This document shows positions 8,244 through 16,300 of a stretch of DNA of 37,011 bases, piece by piece. Each line of letters opens with the position of its first letter. Position 1 is the first letter of the stretch. This stretch comes from Cytophagales bacterium (GTDB lineage Bacteria; Bacteroidota; Bacteroidia; Cytophagales; Spirosomataceae): the NCBI GenBank assembly GCA_013298805.1, contig JAAFIU010000014.1, positions 1-37,011 on the forward strand. The letters run 5' to 3'. A program made the translations under genes and the position numbers. Under the pieces are notes generated by a model. That model worked only from the letters and a program-made list of their open reading frames with translations. It ran no database searches and was not told where the DNA came from.

Positions 8244-8319
8244 GTTTAGGGATTTTAGGGGTTTAGGGTTTAAGGAAAACCATAATCCCAAAATCCCTAA
8301 ACCCCCAAACCCCAAAATT
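8244..8319. repeat. GTTTAGGG-type inverted repeat directly upstream of mfd
   Basis: GTTTAGGGATTTT (8244-8256) pairs perfectly with AAAATCCCTAAAC (8290-8302). Further GGGGTTT and AAACCCC words flank both arms, so the whole 75 bases are a G-rich arm followed by a C-rich arm. It ends at the mfd start codon. An open frame running through it is the reason a longer N-terminus of Mfd can be drawn, but that extension is low-complexity repeat translation. Confidence 0.75.
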
Positions 8320-11300
8320 ATGCTCGTTAAAGATTTCTTGACCCTTTACCGTGAAGACGGTTTCATAAAAACGATTACCGAACAGATAAAATCGCCGAAT
8401 GAATATCCGAATATGCAAATAAAAGGCATTGTGGGCAGTTTAGACGCTGTTGTTGCTTCGGCGGTGCATCTTCTCAATCCTCAACAAACACACCTTTTTG
8501 TCCTTTCTGACCGTGAAGAAGCGGCTTATTTCATCAACGATTTACAGAATTTGGTAGGAGAGGAGTTCGTTTTGGGCTTCCCGATGTCTTACAAAAGGGC
8601 GTATCAGTATGAGGAAGTTGATAATGCCAACGTACTCATGCGGGCGGAGGTTTTGAACAAACTTAACAATGCTCCTTCGGGTTTGTTGTTGGTAACATAT
8701 CCCGAAGCTCTTTCTGAAAAAGTGATTAACCGTCGGTCTTTATCGAAGAATACTTTCACGATAAATGTCAACGAAAAATTAGATACCAATTTCTTGGGAG
8801 AAGTTTTGGGAAGTTACGATTTTGAGAAAACCGACTTTGTTTACGAAGCTGGTCAGTATTCGATTCGGGGTGGAATTGTGGACGTGTTTAGTTACGCCAA
8901 TGACTTGCCTTATCGTATTGATTTGTTTGGAGATGAGGTTGAAAGTATCAGAACTTTCGACCCAGAATCTCAACTTTCGGTAGAATCTGTTTCAAGAATT
9001 AACATTATTCCTGATGTTCAAAATCGACTGATTCAAGAAACTCGTGAGCCGTTTTTGAGCTTTCTTCCAAAAGATGCTCGACTTTGGTTTAAGGACGTTG
9101 AATTGACCTTAGAAATCATCGAAAAATGTTTTGAGAAGGTAGAGGGCAACTTCCAAGAGATAATCGCTAAAAGTGGCGGAATTCAAGTAATTTCCGACCC
9201 TACGCAACTATTCGAGACTCGCAAGGGTTTCTTGAAATTGATTAAAGAATTTGGTATCGTGGAGTTTGGCAGACGTTTTCATTTCAAAGCCGAAAAAATC
9301 CTTTTGCAAGCTAAACTTCAACCTGCTTTCAATAAAGATTTCAAACGTTTGGCGGATAATCTTCGTGAAAATCAAGGGCTTCATTTTACCAACGTAATTA
9401 CAGCAGATTCTCCCAAGCAGTTAGAACGTCTTGCGACAATTTTTGATGAAATTGATAGAAATGTTCGTTTTCAACCACTAAATATTTCTTTGCGTGAAGG
9501 TTATGTGGACGAACACATGAAATTGGTTTGTTACACCGACCATCAGATTTTTGACCGTTTTCATCGTTTCAGAGAAAAAAGCAAATACTCAAAGTCAAAA
9601 GCTCTGACTTTGAAGGAATTACGAAGTTTACAAATCGGCGATTTTGTTACCCACGTTGATTATGGAATTGGGCGTTTTGCGGGTCTTGACCGTGTAGCAG
9701 TTGGTGATTCTGAACAAGAAGCTATTCGGCTGATTTACAAAGACAACGATGTGTTGATGGTTTCCATTCACTCATTGCATAAAATTGCTAAGTATTCGGG
9801 CAAGGAAGGCGGGCCACCAACGATGTCAAAATTGGGTTCGCAGGACTGGGATAATAAGAAATCGAAAGTTAAAAAGCAGGTTAAAGACATTGCCAAAGAA
9901 TTGATTTCGCTCTATGCCAAACGTAGAATGGCTCCAGGTTTTGCTTTCTCGCAAGATAGTTTCATGCAGGTAGAATTGGAATCTTCTTTCTTGTACGAAG
10001 ACACGCCCGACCAAGCAAAATCAACAGCAGACGTAAAAGCCGACATGGAAAAACCTCACCCAATGGACAGATTAGTTTGTGGCGATGTGGGTTTTGGTAA
10101 AACTGAAGTTGCCATCAGAGCGGCCTTCAAAGCCGTTGCAGACTCAAAACAGGTAGCGATTTTAGTTCCTACAACGGTTTTAGCCATGCAACATTACCGT
10201 ACTTTCCGTGACCGTTTAGAGAATTTTCCTTGTCGGGTTGAATACATTAACCGTTTCAAATCGGATAAACAGATTAAAGAAACGCTCAAAAGAGTTGCAG
10301 CAGGAGAAACTGATATTCTCATCGGAACGCATAGAATTGTCAACAAAGATGTTCTGTTCAAGAATTTGGGCTTGATGATTATTGACGAAGAGCAAAAATT
10401 TGGGGTTAAGGTAAAAGACCGTTTGAAGGAAATGAGGATTAATATTGATGCTCTGACTTTGACGGCAACACCAATCCCGAGAACGCTACATTTTTCGTTG
10501 ATGGGAGCAAGAGATTTATCAATTATTGCCACGCCTCCGCCAAACCGTCAGCCAGTTACCACAGAATTACAAGTTTTTAGCGAAACACTAATCCGTGATG
10601 CGGTGAGTTATGAACTCAAACGTGGCGGACAGGTTTATTTTGTGCATAATCGGGTCAATGAATTAGAATCTATTGCGAATATCATCCTCCGCATGGTTCC
10701 TGATGCTAAAGTTGGTCTTGCTCATGGACAAATGGACGGCGATAAGCTCGAAAAAGTAATGATGAATTTCATCGAAGGACATTATGACGTTTTGGTTTCA
10801 ACCAATATTATTGAATCTGGACTTGATATTCCGAACGCCAATACCATTTTTATCAATCACGCTAACCATTTTGGACTTTCGGATTTACATCAAATGCGTG
10901 GTCGAGTGGGTCGTTCCAATAAAAAGGCTTTCTGTTTTCTTCTAACACCAGCACTTTCTCTACTCACGAGCGATGCACGCAAACGTTTGAGTGCTTTAGA
11001 AGAGTTTTCTGATTTGGGTGATGGCTTTAAAGTTGCCATGCGAGATTTGGATATTCGTGGAGCAGGAAACTTGTTGGGAGCAGAGCAAAGTGGTTTCATT
11101 ACCGATTTAGGTTATGAATTATATCACAAAATTTTGGACGAGGCCGTTCAAGAATTAAAAGAGAATGAATTCCGAGAGCTTTTTGAAAAACAGTTATCCG
11201 AAACCGTTGAATCACTCAAAGTAGATTGCCAAATTGAAACAGATTTGACCGTACTCATTCCAGAAAAATACGTAAGCAGTATTTCTGAAAGATTATCGCT

Positions 11301-11682
11301 TTACACCCAATTAGACGATATGAAAAACGAAGAAGAATTGGTCAAATTTGAAAGAATGGTCAAAGACAGATTCGGTCCTTTGCCTCCAGAGATGAAAGAT
11401 ATTATCGAAATTGTGCGAGTTCGGTGGATTGCAGAATTGCTTGGAATGGAAAAAATATTGCTCAAAAACAATAATCTGAAATGTTACTTCGTTTCATCAG
11501 AGAACGAAAAGTATTATAAATCAGCGACTTTTGGCAAGATTCTTGACTACGTAAAATTGAATTCTCGTAAATGTTCACTTAAAGAAGCAAAAGGTAAACT
11601 GATACTTATTTTTGAGAAAATTACGTCAATTGAAGAATTAAAAGGTATATTGAGAGATATTATTGGTAGAGAATCAAAGTAG
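8320..11682 (+). CDS. mfd: Transcription-repair coupling factor Mfd
   Basis: Mfd is an ATP-driven translocase that removes stalled RNA polymerase and recruits the UvrA-UvrB excision system. From ATG 8320 it has 1120 residues, the usual length. The N-terminal part is UvrB-like, with GGIVDVFSYAND and YRIDLFGDEVESI. The RNA-polymerase-interacting domain follows at about residue 435 (LQIGDFVTHVDYGIGRF). The helicase core has Walker A GDVGFGKTE near 588, the DEEQ box in IIDEEQKFGV near 687, TATPIPRTL, STNIIESGLDIPNAN and the QMRGRVGRS motif. The C-terminal TRCF domain ends the protein. The frame is open back to 8239, but the 27 extra residues are translated palindrome, so 8320 (MLVKDFLTLY) is preferred. 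Confidence 0.97.
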   Translation: MLVKDFLTLYREDGFIKTITEQIKSPNEYPNMQIKGIVGSLDAVVASAVHLLNPQQTHLFVLSDREEAAYFINDLQNLVGEEFVLGFPMSYKRAYQYEEVDNANVLMRAEVLNKLNNAPSGLLLVTYPEALSEKVINRRSLSKNTFTINVNEKLDTNFLGEVLGSYDFEKTDFVYEAGQYSIRGGIVDVFSYANDLPYRIDLFGDEVESIRTFDPESQLSVESVSRINIIPDVQNRLIQETREPFLSFLPKDARLWFKDVELTLEIIEKCFEKVEGNFQEIIAKSGGIQVISDPTQLFETRKGFLKLIKEFGIVEFGRRFHFKAEKILLQAKLQPAFNKDFKRLADNLRENQGLHFTNVITADSPKQLERLATIFDEIDRNVRFQPLNISLREGYVDEHMKLVCYTDHQIFDRFHRFREKSKYSKSKALTLKELRSLQIGDFVTHVDYGIGRFAGLDRVAVGDSEQEAIRLIYKDNDVLMVSIHSLHKIAKYSGKEGGPPTMSKLGSQDWDNKKSKVKKQVKDIAKELISLYAKRRMAPGFAFSQDSFMQVELESSFLYEDTPDQAKSTADVKADMEKPHPMDRLVCGDVGFGKTEVAIRAAFKAVADSKQVAILVPTTVLAMQHYRTFRDRLENFPCRVEYINRFKSDKQIKETLKRVAAGETDILIGTHRIVNKDVLFKNLGLMIIDEEQKFGVKVKDRLKEMRINIDALTLTATPIPRTLHFSLMGARDLSIIATPPPNRQPVTTELQVFSETLIRDAVSYELKRGGQVYFVHNRVNELESIANIILRMVPDAKVGLAHGQMDGDKLEKVMMNFIEGHYDVLVSTNIIESGLDIPNANTIFINHANHFGLSDLHQMRGRVGRSNKKAFCFLLTPALSLLTSDARKRLSALEEFSDLGDGFKVAMRDLDIRGAGNLLGAEQSGFITDLGYELYHKILDEAVQELKENEFRELFEKQLSETVESLKVDCQIETDLTVLIPEKYVSSISERLSLYTQLDDMKNEEELVKFERMVKDRFGPLPPEMKDIIEIVRVRWIAELLGMEKILLKNNNLKCYFVSSENEKYYKSATFGKILDYVKLNSRKCSLKEAKGKLILIFEKITSIEELKGILRDIIGRESK

Positions 11683-11741
11683 AAACGGCTTTTGAGCCAA
11701 ACTTATCAGCTATTTCCACCAAATATTACGCTGAATTACCT

Positions 11742-11749
11742 TAACTTTG
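11742..11749 (+). promoter_or_regulatory. Bacteroidota -7 promoter element before gldJ
   Basis: TAACTTTG matches the Bacteroidota -7 consensus TAnnTTTG and lies 83 bases before the gldJ ATG. No clear TTG is seen at the -33 position. It suggests gldJ has its own promoter and a leader of roughly 75 bases. Confidence 0.6.
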
Positions 11750-11832
11750 CAGTCCTTTTCACGATATTTTTATCGTTTTGAAGCAGAATTTAAATCATTT
11801 ATTTATATCACGACAATCAAATTAATCAACAG

Positions 11833-13080
11833 ATGAAGTTGTCCCTCAAATCAGTGGCGATTATTTTAACTGGACTTGCTTTAGTAAGTTCATGTAAATC
11901 AAAAAAGCCAAGTAGCGTAAAAATAGGTAAAGGAAGTACCGCAACTGGTATTGCTTACAATAAAAAAGGTGGTTTTCAAGTTGATAAAACGTTCAAAGGT
12001 CAGCCAACTGGCCCTAACTTAGTATTCGTTGAAGGCGGTCGCTTTACAATGGGTGCTTTGGAAGAAGATGTTATCAATTCAAGAGATAACTTAGAAAGAA
12101 CCGTATCGGTACAGTCATTTTACATGGATGAAACTGAAATTGGTAATGTTCACTACCTTGAATATTTGAATGCCATTCAAAAAGATTCTTCTCAAGAATT
12201 CTATGAATCAGCCCTTCCTGATACTTTAGTTTGGAAAAATGAATTAGCTTTTAACGATTCCTACGTTGAGCAATATTTGCGTTATCCAGGTTTTCGGATG
12301 TACCCAGTTGTGGGTGTTTCTTGGACTCAAGCCTCAGACTATTGTAATTGGCGTACTGCGGCAGTCAATAATGACATTGCTATGAAGAGCCAAAAAAGCA
12401 AAAAAGTGAGTAAAAAAAGCCCTAAAACCAAAGGAAAAGCTGAGACAAAAACACCAACTCCTGCCTTTGCGGCTGGACAACGTTTACAGATTGAATCGGG
12501 TAAAGTGCTTCCTGCATACCGTCTTCCTACTGAAGCTGAATGGGAATACGCTGCAAAGGCAATGATTGGTACTCAGTATGAAGATGAAAACCAAACCAAT
12601 CAAAGAATTTATCCTTGGGATGGCCCTAATATGCGTGCTGCTCGTGGCAAGAAAAAAGGTACGATGTTAGCCAACTTTAAGCGTGGACGTGGTGACTATG
12701 CAGGTATTGCGGGTAAGTCAAATGATGGTGCAATTATTACAAATGAAATCTATTCTTACCCTGCCAATGACTTCGGTTTATACCAAATGGCTGGTAACGT
12801 CAATGAGTGGGTTTATGACTTATATCGCCCATTGTCTTATGAAGATTTTAACGACTTAAACCCTATCCGTAGAAGTGATTATTTAGATAAAGAAAAGAGT
12901 TATGACAAGAAAAATGACAACTCTTTAATTGACAATAAGTCACGTGTTTACAAAGGTGGTTCGTGGGCAGATGTAGCTTATTGGTTAGCTCCAGGAACTC
13001 GTCGTTTCATTGACCAAGATTCAGCAACATCAACCATCGGTTTCCGTTGTGCAATGATTAGAGCTGGTACTAATAAATAG
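11833..13080 (+). CDS. gldJ: Gliding motility lipoprotein GldJ-like (FGE-sulfatase domain)
   Basis: This 415-residue lipoprotein has a signal peptide with lipobox LVSSC, so C21 would be acylated. The mature part is a formylglycine-generating-enzyme-like (SUMF1) domain: LVFVEGGRFTMG, YMDETEIGNVHYLEYL, PVVGVSWTQASDYCNWR, RLPTEAEWEYAAK, QMAGNVNEWVYD and KGGSWAD. The stretch GGFQVDKTFKGQPTGPNLVF together with VQSFYMDETE resembles GldJ of gliding Bacteroidota more than GldK. In Flavobacterium johnsoniae, GldJ is required for gliding and stabilises the GldK component of the type IX secretion machinery. A Lys/Ser/Pro-rich insert lies at about 188-212. No other gld gene is in the window. A general SUMF1-domain lipoprotein is the alternative. 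Confidence 0.8.
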   Translation: MKLSLKSVAIILTGLALVSSCKSKKPSSVKIGKGSTATGIAYNKKGGFQVDKTFKGQPTGPNLVFVEGGRFTMGALEEDVINSRDNLERTVSVQSFYMDETEIGNVHYLEYLNAIQKDSSQEFYESALPDTLVWKNELAFNDSYVEQYLRYPGFRMYPVVGVSWTQASDYCNWRTAAVNNDIAMKSQKSKKVSKKSPKTKGKAETKTPTPAFAAGQRLQIESGKVLPAYRLPTEAEWEYAAKAMIGTQYEDENQTNQRIYPWDGPNMRAARGKKKGTMLANFKRGRGDYAGIAGKSNDGAIITNEIYSYPANDFGLYQMAGNVNEWVYDLYRPLSYEDFNDLNPIRRSDYLDKEKSYDKKNDNSLIDNKSRVYKGGSWADVAYWLAPGTRRFIDQDSATSTIGFRCAMIRAGTNK

Positions 13081-13091
13081 AAATTATATTT

Positions 13092-13133
13092 AAAAAAAGA
13101 GCCGTAAGTTTGATTACTTACGGCTCTTTTTTG
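13092..13133. terminator. Bidirectional terminator between gldJ and comF
   Basis: AGAGCCGTAAG (13098-13108) and CTTACGGCTCT (13117-13127) form a perfect 11-base stem. An A-run precedes it and TTTTTT follows, so it can end transcripts from both converging genes. Confidence 0.93.
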
Positions 13134-13134
13134 T

Positions 13135-13815
13135 TTACAAAGCAGTAGCAATTGCAATGATAGAAATGTCTTTTGCCCCCACATCATTCAACGCCATCAC
13201 GCACGATTCGAGCGTTGCACCCGTTGTGAGGGTATCATCCACAATCACAATTTTACGTTCTGAAAGTCCTTCGGGTTTATCCACAAAAAAGACCTCTTGC
13301 ATATTTTGATAACGTTCAATTCTTGATTTTTTGATTTGGGTTTCAGTTTCAATTCCTCTTTTCAAAATATCGCTTTTCCATTCTACCCCAAGACTCTCAG
13401 ATAAACCTTTGGCAAACGAATCAGATTGATTATACCCTCGAATGAGCAATCGGTTTTTATGTAGAGGAACAGGCAAAATAAGGTCAAAATCCGCAGAAAA
13501 GCCATTTTCTCGTAAATCTGCCCCGTACCACTGACCTAACATATCTCCAATTTCCTGATTGCCTTTATACTTCAATGCGTGCATCATATTTTGAACTTTT
13601 CCACCTTTAATGAACTTCAAATACGAAAGTGTATGTTTGAGTTTTACTCTTCCAGCAAACTTATTAACAAGTTGTTGGTCTGGTAAAATGTGGGAGTTTG
13701 TCTTGGGTAATTCAAAGCGACAATCAGTACAAATTTGATTTTCGTTGAGTTCTAATGGTTGTTCACAACCCGCACAGATTCGGGGAAAGATGAGGTCAAG
13801 GAAAGCGTGTAGCAT
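13135..13815 (-). CDS. ComF family phosphoribosyltransferase-like protein
   Basis: This ComF family protein (226 residues) is related to the competence factor ComFC and to E. coli GntX/YhgH. The N-terminus carries a four-cysteine zinc site (C14, C17, C29, C32). The core has ALKYKGNQEIG, DLILPVPLHKNRLLIRGYNQS, and a phosphoribosyltransferase loop DDTLTTGAT at 193-201 preceded by KIVIV. ComF proteins assist DNA uptake or processing during natural transformation in some bacteria, but a role here is not proven. It converges with gldJ across a shared terminator. Its start lies at the edge of the intergenic region shared with the AhpD-like gene. Confidence 0.9.
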   Translation of the reverse strand: MLHAFLDLIFPRICAGCEQPLELNENQICTDCRFELPKTNSHILPDQQLVNKFAGRVKLKHTLSYLKFIKGGKVQNMMHALKYKGNQEIGDMLGQWYGADLRENGFSADFDLILPVPLHKNRLLIRGYNQSDSFAKGLSESLGVEWKSDILKRGIETETQIKKSRIERYQNMQEVFFVDKPEGLSERKIVIVDDTLTTGATLESCVMALNDVGAKDISIIAIATAL

Positions 13816-13869
13816 TGGTTTATATTGTTTATTTTTTAGAATTCATTTCACAAAACCTTTTGAAAAGAT

Positions 13870-13896
13870 TTGTTTCGGTGATATTGATTAACTTTG
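13870..13896 (+). promoter_or_regulatory. Promoter of the AhpD-like gene
   Basis: TTG (13870-13872) and TAACTTTG (13889-13896), 16 bases apart, match the Bacteroidota -33/-7 pattern. The promoter lies inside the long upstream part of the open frame, which supports a translation start downstream at 13962 or 13986. Confidence 0.65.
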
Positions 13897-13961
13897 TAAA
13901 ACTGGTGATTTTAAGTTTACTGTTTATCTGTAAAAATACTAAAAAATATCAATTTGTACTC

Positions 13962-14327
13962 ATGCAAAATCAACAAAATAAATCTATGAGTTTAGTTACT
14001 GAATTTAATGATTACCGAGGTAAAATGAATGAAAAAATCATGGCTTCGGATAATAAAGTTATCAAAAGAATTTTCAATCTTGACACCAATACTTACGCCG
14101 AAGGAGCATTATCTGAGAAGACAAAAGAGATGATGGGTTTGGCGTGTTCAATGGTTTTACGTTGCGATGATTGCGTAAAATATCACTTGGGAAAATGCTA
14201 TGAATTAGGCGTAAAATCCGAAGAAATTCAAGAAATTTTTTCAGTGGCAACTTTAATCGGCGGAACAATTGTAGTCCCACATTTACGCCGTGCTACTGAA
14301 TATTGGGAAGCTTTAATTAATGAGTGA
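13962..14327 (+). CDS. Carboxymuconolactone decarboxylase family protein (AhpD-like)
   Basis: This 121-residue protein belongs to the carboxymuconolactone decarboxylase/AhpD family. The redox motif is C68-D-D-C71 followed by H75 (CDDCVKYH), in the Cx2Cx3H arrangement of AhpD-type peroxidatic proteins. The flanking LACSMVLRC and EIFSVATLIGGTIVVPHLR are usual family segments. It probably acts as a thiol-dependent reductase in the cytoplasm, but the partner is unknown. The open frame extends to 13815. That extension is hydrophobic, overlaps the comF start and contains the likely promoter, so it was not used. ATG 13962 was chosen, and ATG 13986 (MSLVTEFNDY) is a close alternative. Confidence 0.85.
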   Translation: MQNQQNKSMSLVTEFNDYRGKMNEKIMASDNKVIKRIFNLDTNTYAEGALSEKTKEMMGLACSMVLRCDDCVKYHLGKCYELGVKSEEIQEIFSVATLIGGTIVVPHLRRATEYWEALINE

Positions 14328-14406
14328 TTGAACGAATGATTGTTTGAGTGCATAATTTGACAAAAGTACATTTTACCAATTCAAACATTCACTATTTCAG
14401 TCATTC
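14318..14406. repeat. Imperfect inverted repeat after the AhpD-like gene
   Basis: The left arm (about 14321-14350) is rich in the words GAATGATTG and GAGTG. It pairs imperfectly with the right arm (about 14377-14405), which holds CATTCACT and CAGTCATTCC. About 20 of 28 positions match. It resembles the other intergenic palindromes of this half of the window. Confidence 0.5.
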
Positions 14407-14420
14407 CATCTTTGAAATAT

Positions 14421-14762
14421 ATGGAAAATTTATCCCACGAATGGGAATTATTATTAGATAAATTAGAACAATCGCTGGGCAAACGTCCTGCCGATTTAGA
14501 CTCAGTTTTGTTCCTCATGGGCGTGCAAGAATTGGGCAAAGGGCATCAATTTTTCACCAAAGAACAAAAACAAGATTTGATGCACATCGCTATTTGCAAA
14601 GCATTAAGTTTTAGTGGCATTTATGAACTCGAAGGGATTGATCAGGATGGTTGGCCTCATTGGAAATTGGTTCAACAATTACCTTTTGTCAATATCGTTG
14701 AGCAAGAAAAACTCATGAAAGCTCACGTTATTGAGTATTTTGATAAAGAAGTATTCGTTTAA
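14421..14762 (+). CDS. Conserved hypothetical protein
   Basis: This is a soluble protein of 113 residues that I cannot assign to a named family. It begins MENLSHEWELLLDKLEQSLG and contains RPADLDSVLFLMGVQELGKG, FTKEQKQDLMHIAICKAL and an acidic-aromatic stretch DQDGWPHWKLVQQLP. It has no signal peptide, membrane segment or cysteine cluster. Its regular helical pattern and composition match neighbouring genes, so it is very likely real. The frame can be opened three codons earlier with TTG 14412, but ATG 14421 is preferred. It lies between the AhpD-like gene and xth on the same strand, flanked by palindromic gaps. Confidence 0.8.
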   Translation: MENLSHEWELLLDKLEQSLGKRPADLDSVLFLMGVQELGKGHQFFTKEQKQDLMHIAICKALSFSGIYELEGIDQDGWPHWKLVQQLPFVNIVEQEKLMKAHVIEYFDKEVFV

Positions 14763-14769
14763 TTGGTAG

Positions 14770-14815
14770 GACAGTTTAGAAAACTGTCAAATAATCTAAC
14801 AGGTTAAGTCCTGTT
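14770..14815. repeat. Two adjacent hairpins between the hypothetical gene and xth
   Basis: GACAGTTT (14770-14777) pairs with AAACTGTC (14781-14788) across a 3-base loop. AACAGG (14798-14803) pairs with CCTGTT (14810-14815). The pair ends 7 bases before the xth ATG, so it could influence translation start. No T-tail is present. Confidence 0.65.
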
Positions 14816-14822
14816 CTAATTC

Positions 14823-15584
14823 ATGAAAATTTTAACTTATAATGTCAATGGTATTCGTTCGGCAATGTCTAAAGGATTTGCAGATTGGTTAAAAGCCACA
14901 AACGCCGATATGATTTGCCTTCAAGAAGTAAAGGCAGAAGAGCATCAAATCGACAAAGCAATTTTTGAAGAAATGGGCTATCAGGTCTATTGGCATCATG
15001 CCGAGAAGAAAGGATATTCTGGTGTGGCAATTTTCACGAAGGTTACACCTAAAAAAATAGTTCATGGGTGTGGAATAGAAATTTACGATCGTGAGGGTAG
15101 GGTGTTACGTACAGATTTTGAAGATTTTTCGTTAATGTCTGTGTACATGCCTTCGGGGTCGAGTGGGGATGAACGTCAAGGTTTCAAGATGCAGTGGCTT
15201 ACCGATTTTCACGAGTATATCCATGAATTGAAAAAGACAGTTCCTAATTTGATTATTTCGGGAGATTATAATATTTGTCATCATCCGATTGACATTCATA
15301 ATCCAAAATCAAACGCCAACAGTTCTGGATTTTTACCAGAGGAAAGAGCTTGGGTTGGTAGTTTTTTAGAGAACGGCTTTATTGATACTTTCCGTCATTT
15401 CAATCAAGAACCTCATCATTATACTTGGTGGAGTTATCGGGCAGGAGCAAGGACAAAAAATTTAGGTTGGCGGATTGACTATCATTGTGCTACTGAGCCT
15501 ATGCGTGAACGTTTGGTTCGTTCCGCAATACTTTCTGAAGCTAAACACTCTGACCATTGTCCTGTTTTGTTGGAGATTAATTGA
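14823..15584 (+). CDS. xth: Exodeoxyribonuclease III
   Basis: Exodeoxyribonuclease III cuts DNA at abasic sites and removes nucleotides from 3' ends in base-excision repair. The 253 residues carry all blocks of the Mg-dependent endonuclease/exonuclease/phosphatase fold: N7 in YNVNGIRSA, E35 in LQEVKA, D148 and N150 in ISGDYNICH, the GWRIDY segment and the terminal pair D244-H245 in HSDHCPV. The length is standard and it has no signal peptide, so it is cytoplasmic. It follows the two-hairpin element and precedes a Uma2 gene. The call is firm. Confidence 0.95.
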   Translation: MKILTYNVNGIRSAMSKGFADWLKATNADMICLQEVKAEEHQIDKAIFEEMGYQVYWHHAEKKGYSGVAIFTKVTPKKIVHGCGIEIYDREGRVLRTDFEDFSLMSVYMPSGSSGDERQGFKMQWLTDFHEYIHELKKTVPNLIISGDYNICHHPIDIHNPKSNANSSGFLPEERAWVGSFLENGFIDTFRHFNQEPHHYTWWSYRAGARTKNLGWRIDYHCATEPMRERLVRSAILSEAKHSDHCPVLLEIN

Positions 15585-15591
15585 TTATTTA

Positions 15592-15641
15592 GCCACAAAG
15601 GCACCAAGTCGCAAAGTTTTAAGTCTTTGTGCCTTAGTGAC
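15592..15641. repeat. Intergenic palindrome of the CCACAAAGGCAC type
   Basis: GCCACAAAGGCACCAAG (15592-15608) pairs with CTTTGTGCCTTAGTGAC (15625-15641), differing at three of 17 positions. This word set (CCACAAAGGCAC and CTTTGTGCCTTAGTG) is a repeat type that I recall from gene gaps in many bacterial genomes. It sits between xth and the Uma2 gene. Confidence 0.7.
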
Positions 15642-15663
15642 AAAATAGAAATCAACGAATACT

Positions 15664-16263
15664 ATGATAACAAATTTTGATGAATTAGACTTAAATAAGA
15701 AATATTCTTACGCTGATTATTTAACGTGGAAGTTTCAAGATTTTGTGGAAATAATTAGGGGAAAAATCTATAAAATGTCACCCGCTCCACTACGTTATCA
15801 TCAGCAGATATCTGTCAGAATTACCTCAGATATTGACCATTATCTAAGAAGAAAATCATGCAAGGTTTATTCTGCTCCGTTTGATGTGAGAATACCCATG
15901 AATGGCGAAGAAGGAGAAGATGCCATTTACACCGTTGTCCAACCAGATATTTGCGTGATTTGCGATCCTAAAAAGTTGGATGATAGAGGTTGTATGGGAG
16001 CTCCAGATATGATTGTTGAAATTATTTCTCCTTCAACCGCTAAAAAAGACCTCAACGAAAAGTTAGATTTATACGAAAGTTCGGGAGTTCGGGAATATTG
16101 GATATTTTTTCCGATGGAAAGATTCATTATGGTACACCTTTTGAATGATAAAGGTATCTATGAATTGATTGGAAGTTTCGAGCCAAATGTCGAAACACCA
16201 ACTATCAAAGTCAATATTTTTCCTGATTTAGAAATAATAATGGAAGACATTTTTTCAATTTAA
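15664..16263 (+). CDS. Uma2 family endonuclease
   Basis: This 199-residue protein of the Uma2 (DUF820) family has a PD-(D/E)xK nuclease fold. Visible active-site residues are D95 in QPDICVI, E119 in MIVEIISPST, and K133 in NEKLDLYESSGVREYW. KIYKMSPAPLRYHQQIS at about 35-50 is the usual N-terminal helix region. The biological role of Uma2 proteins is not known. They are common as scattered single genes in cyanobacteria and Bacteroidota and may be mobile. It follows xth across a palindromic element. Codon use appears ordinary for the region. Confidence 0.9.
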   Translation: MITNFDELDLNKKYSYADYLTWKFQDFVEIIRGKIYKMSPAPLRYHQQISVRITSDIDHYLRRKSCKVYSAPFDVRIPMNGEEGEDAIYTVVQPDICVICDPKKLDDRGCMGAPDMIVEIISPSTAKKDLNEKLDLYESSGVREYWIFFPMERFIMVHLLNDKGIYELIGSFEPNVETPTIKVNIFPDLEIIMEDIFSI

Positions 16264-16300
16264 GAACCGTCTAAATTGAAAGTTTAAATTTTCAAAAACT

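Noticed and set aside
8239-8319. N-terminal extension of Mfd by 27 residues
   Set aside because: The extension is the translation of a palindromic intergenic repeat, and the family N-terminus begins at MLVKDFLTLY (8320).
13815-13961. Hydrophobic N-terminal extension of the AhpD-like protein
   Set aside because: It overlaps the comF start and contains a promoter, and the family does not have such a segment.
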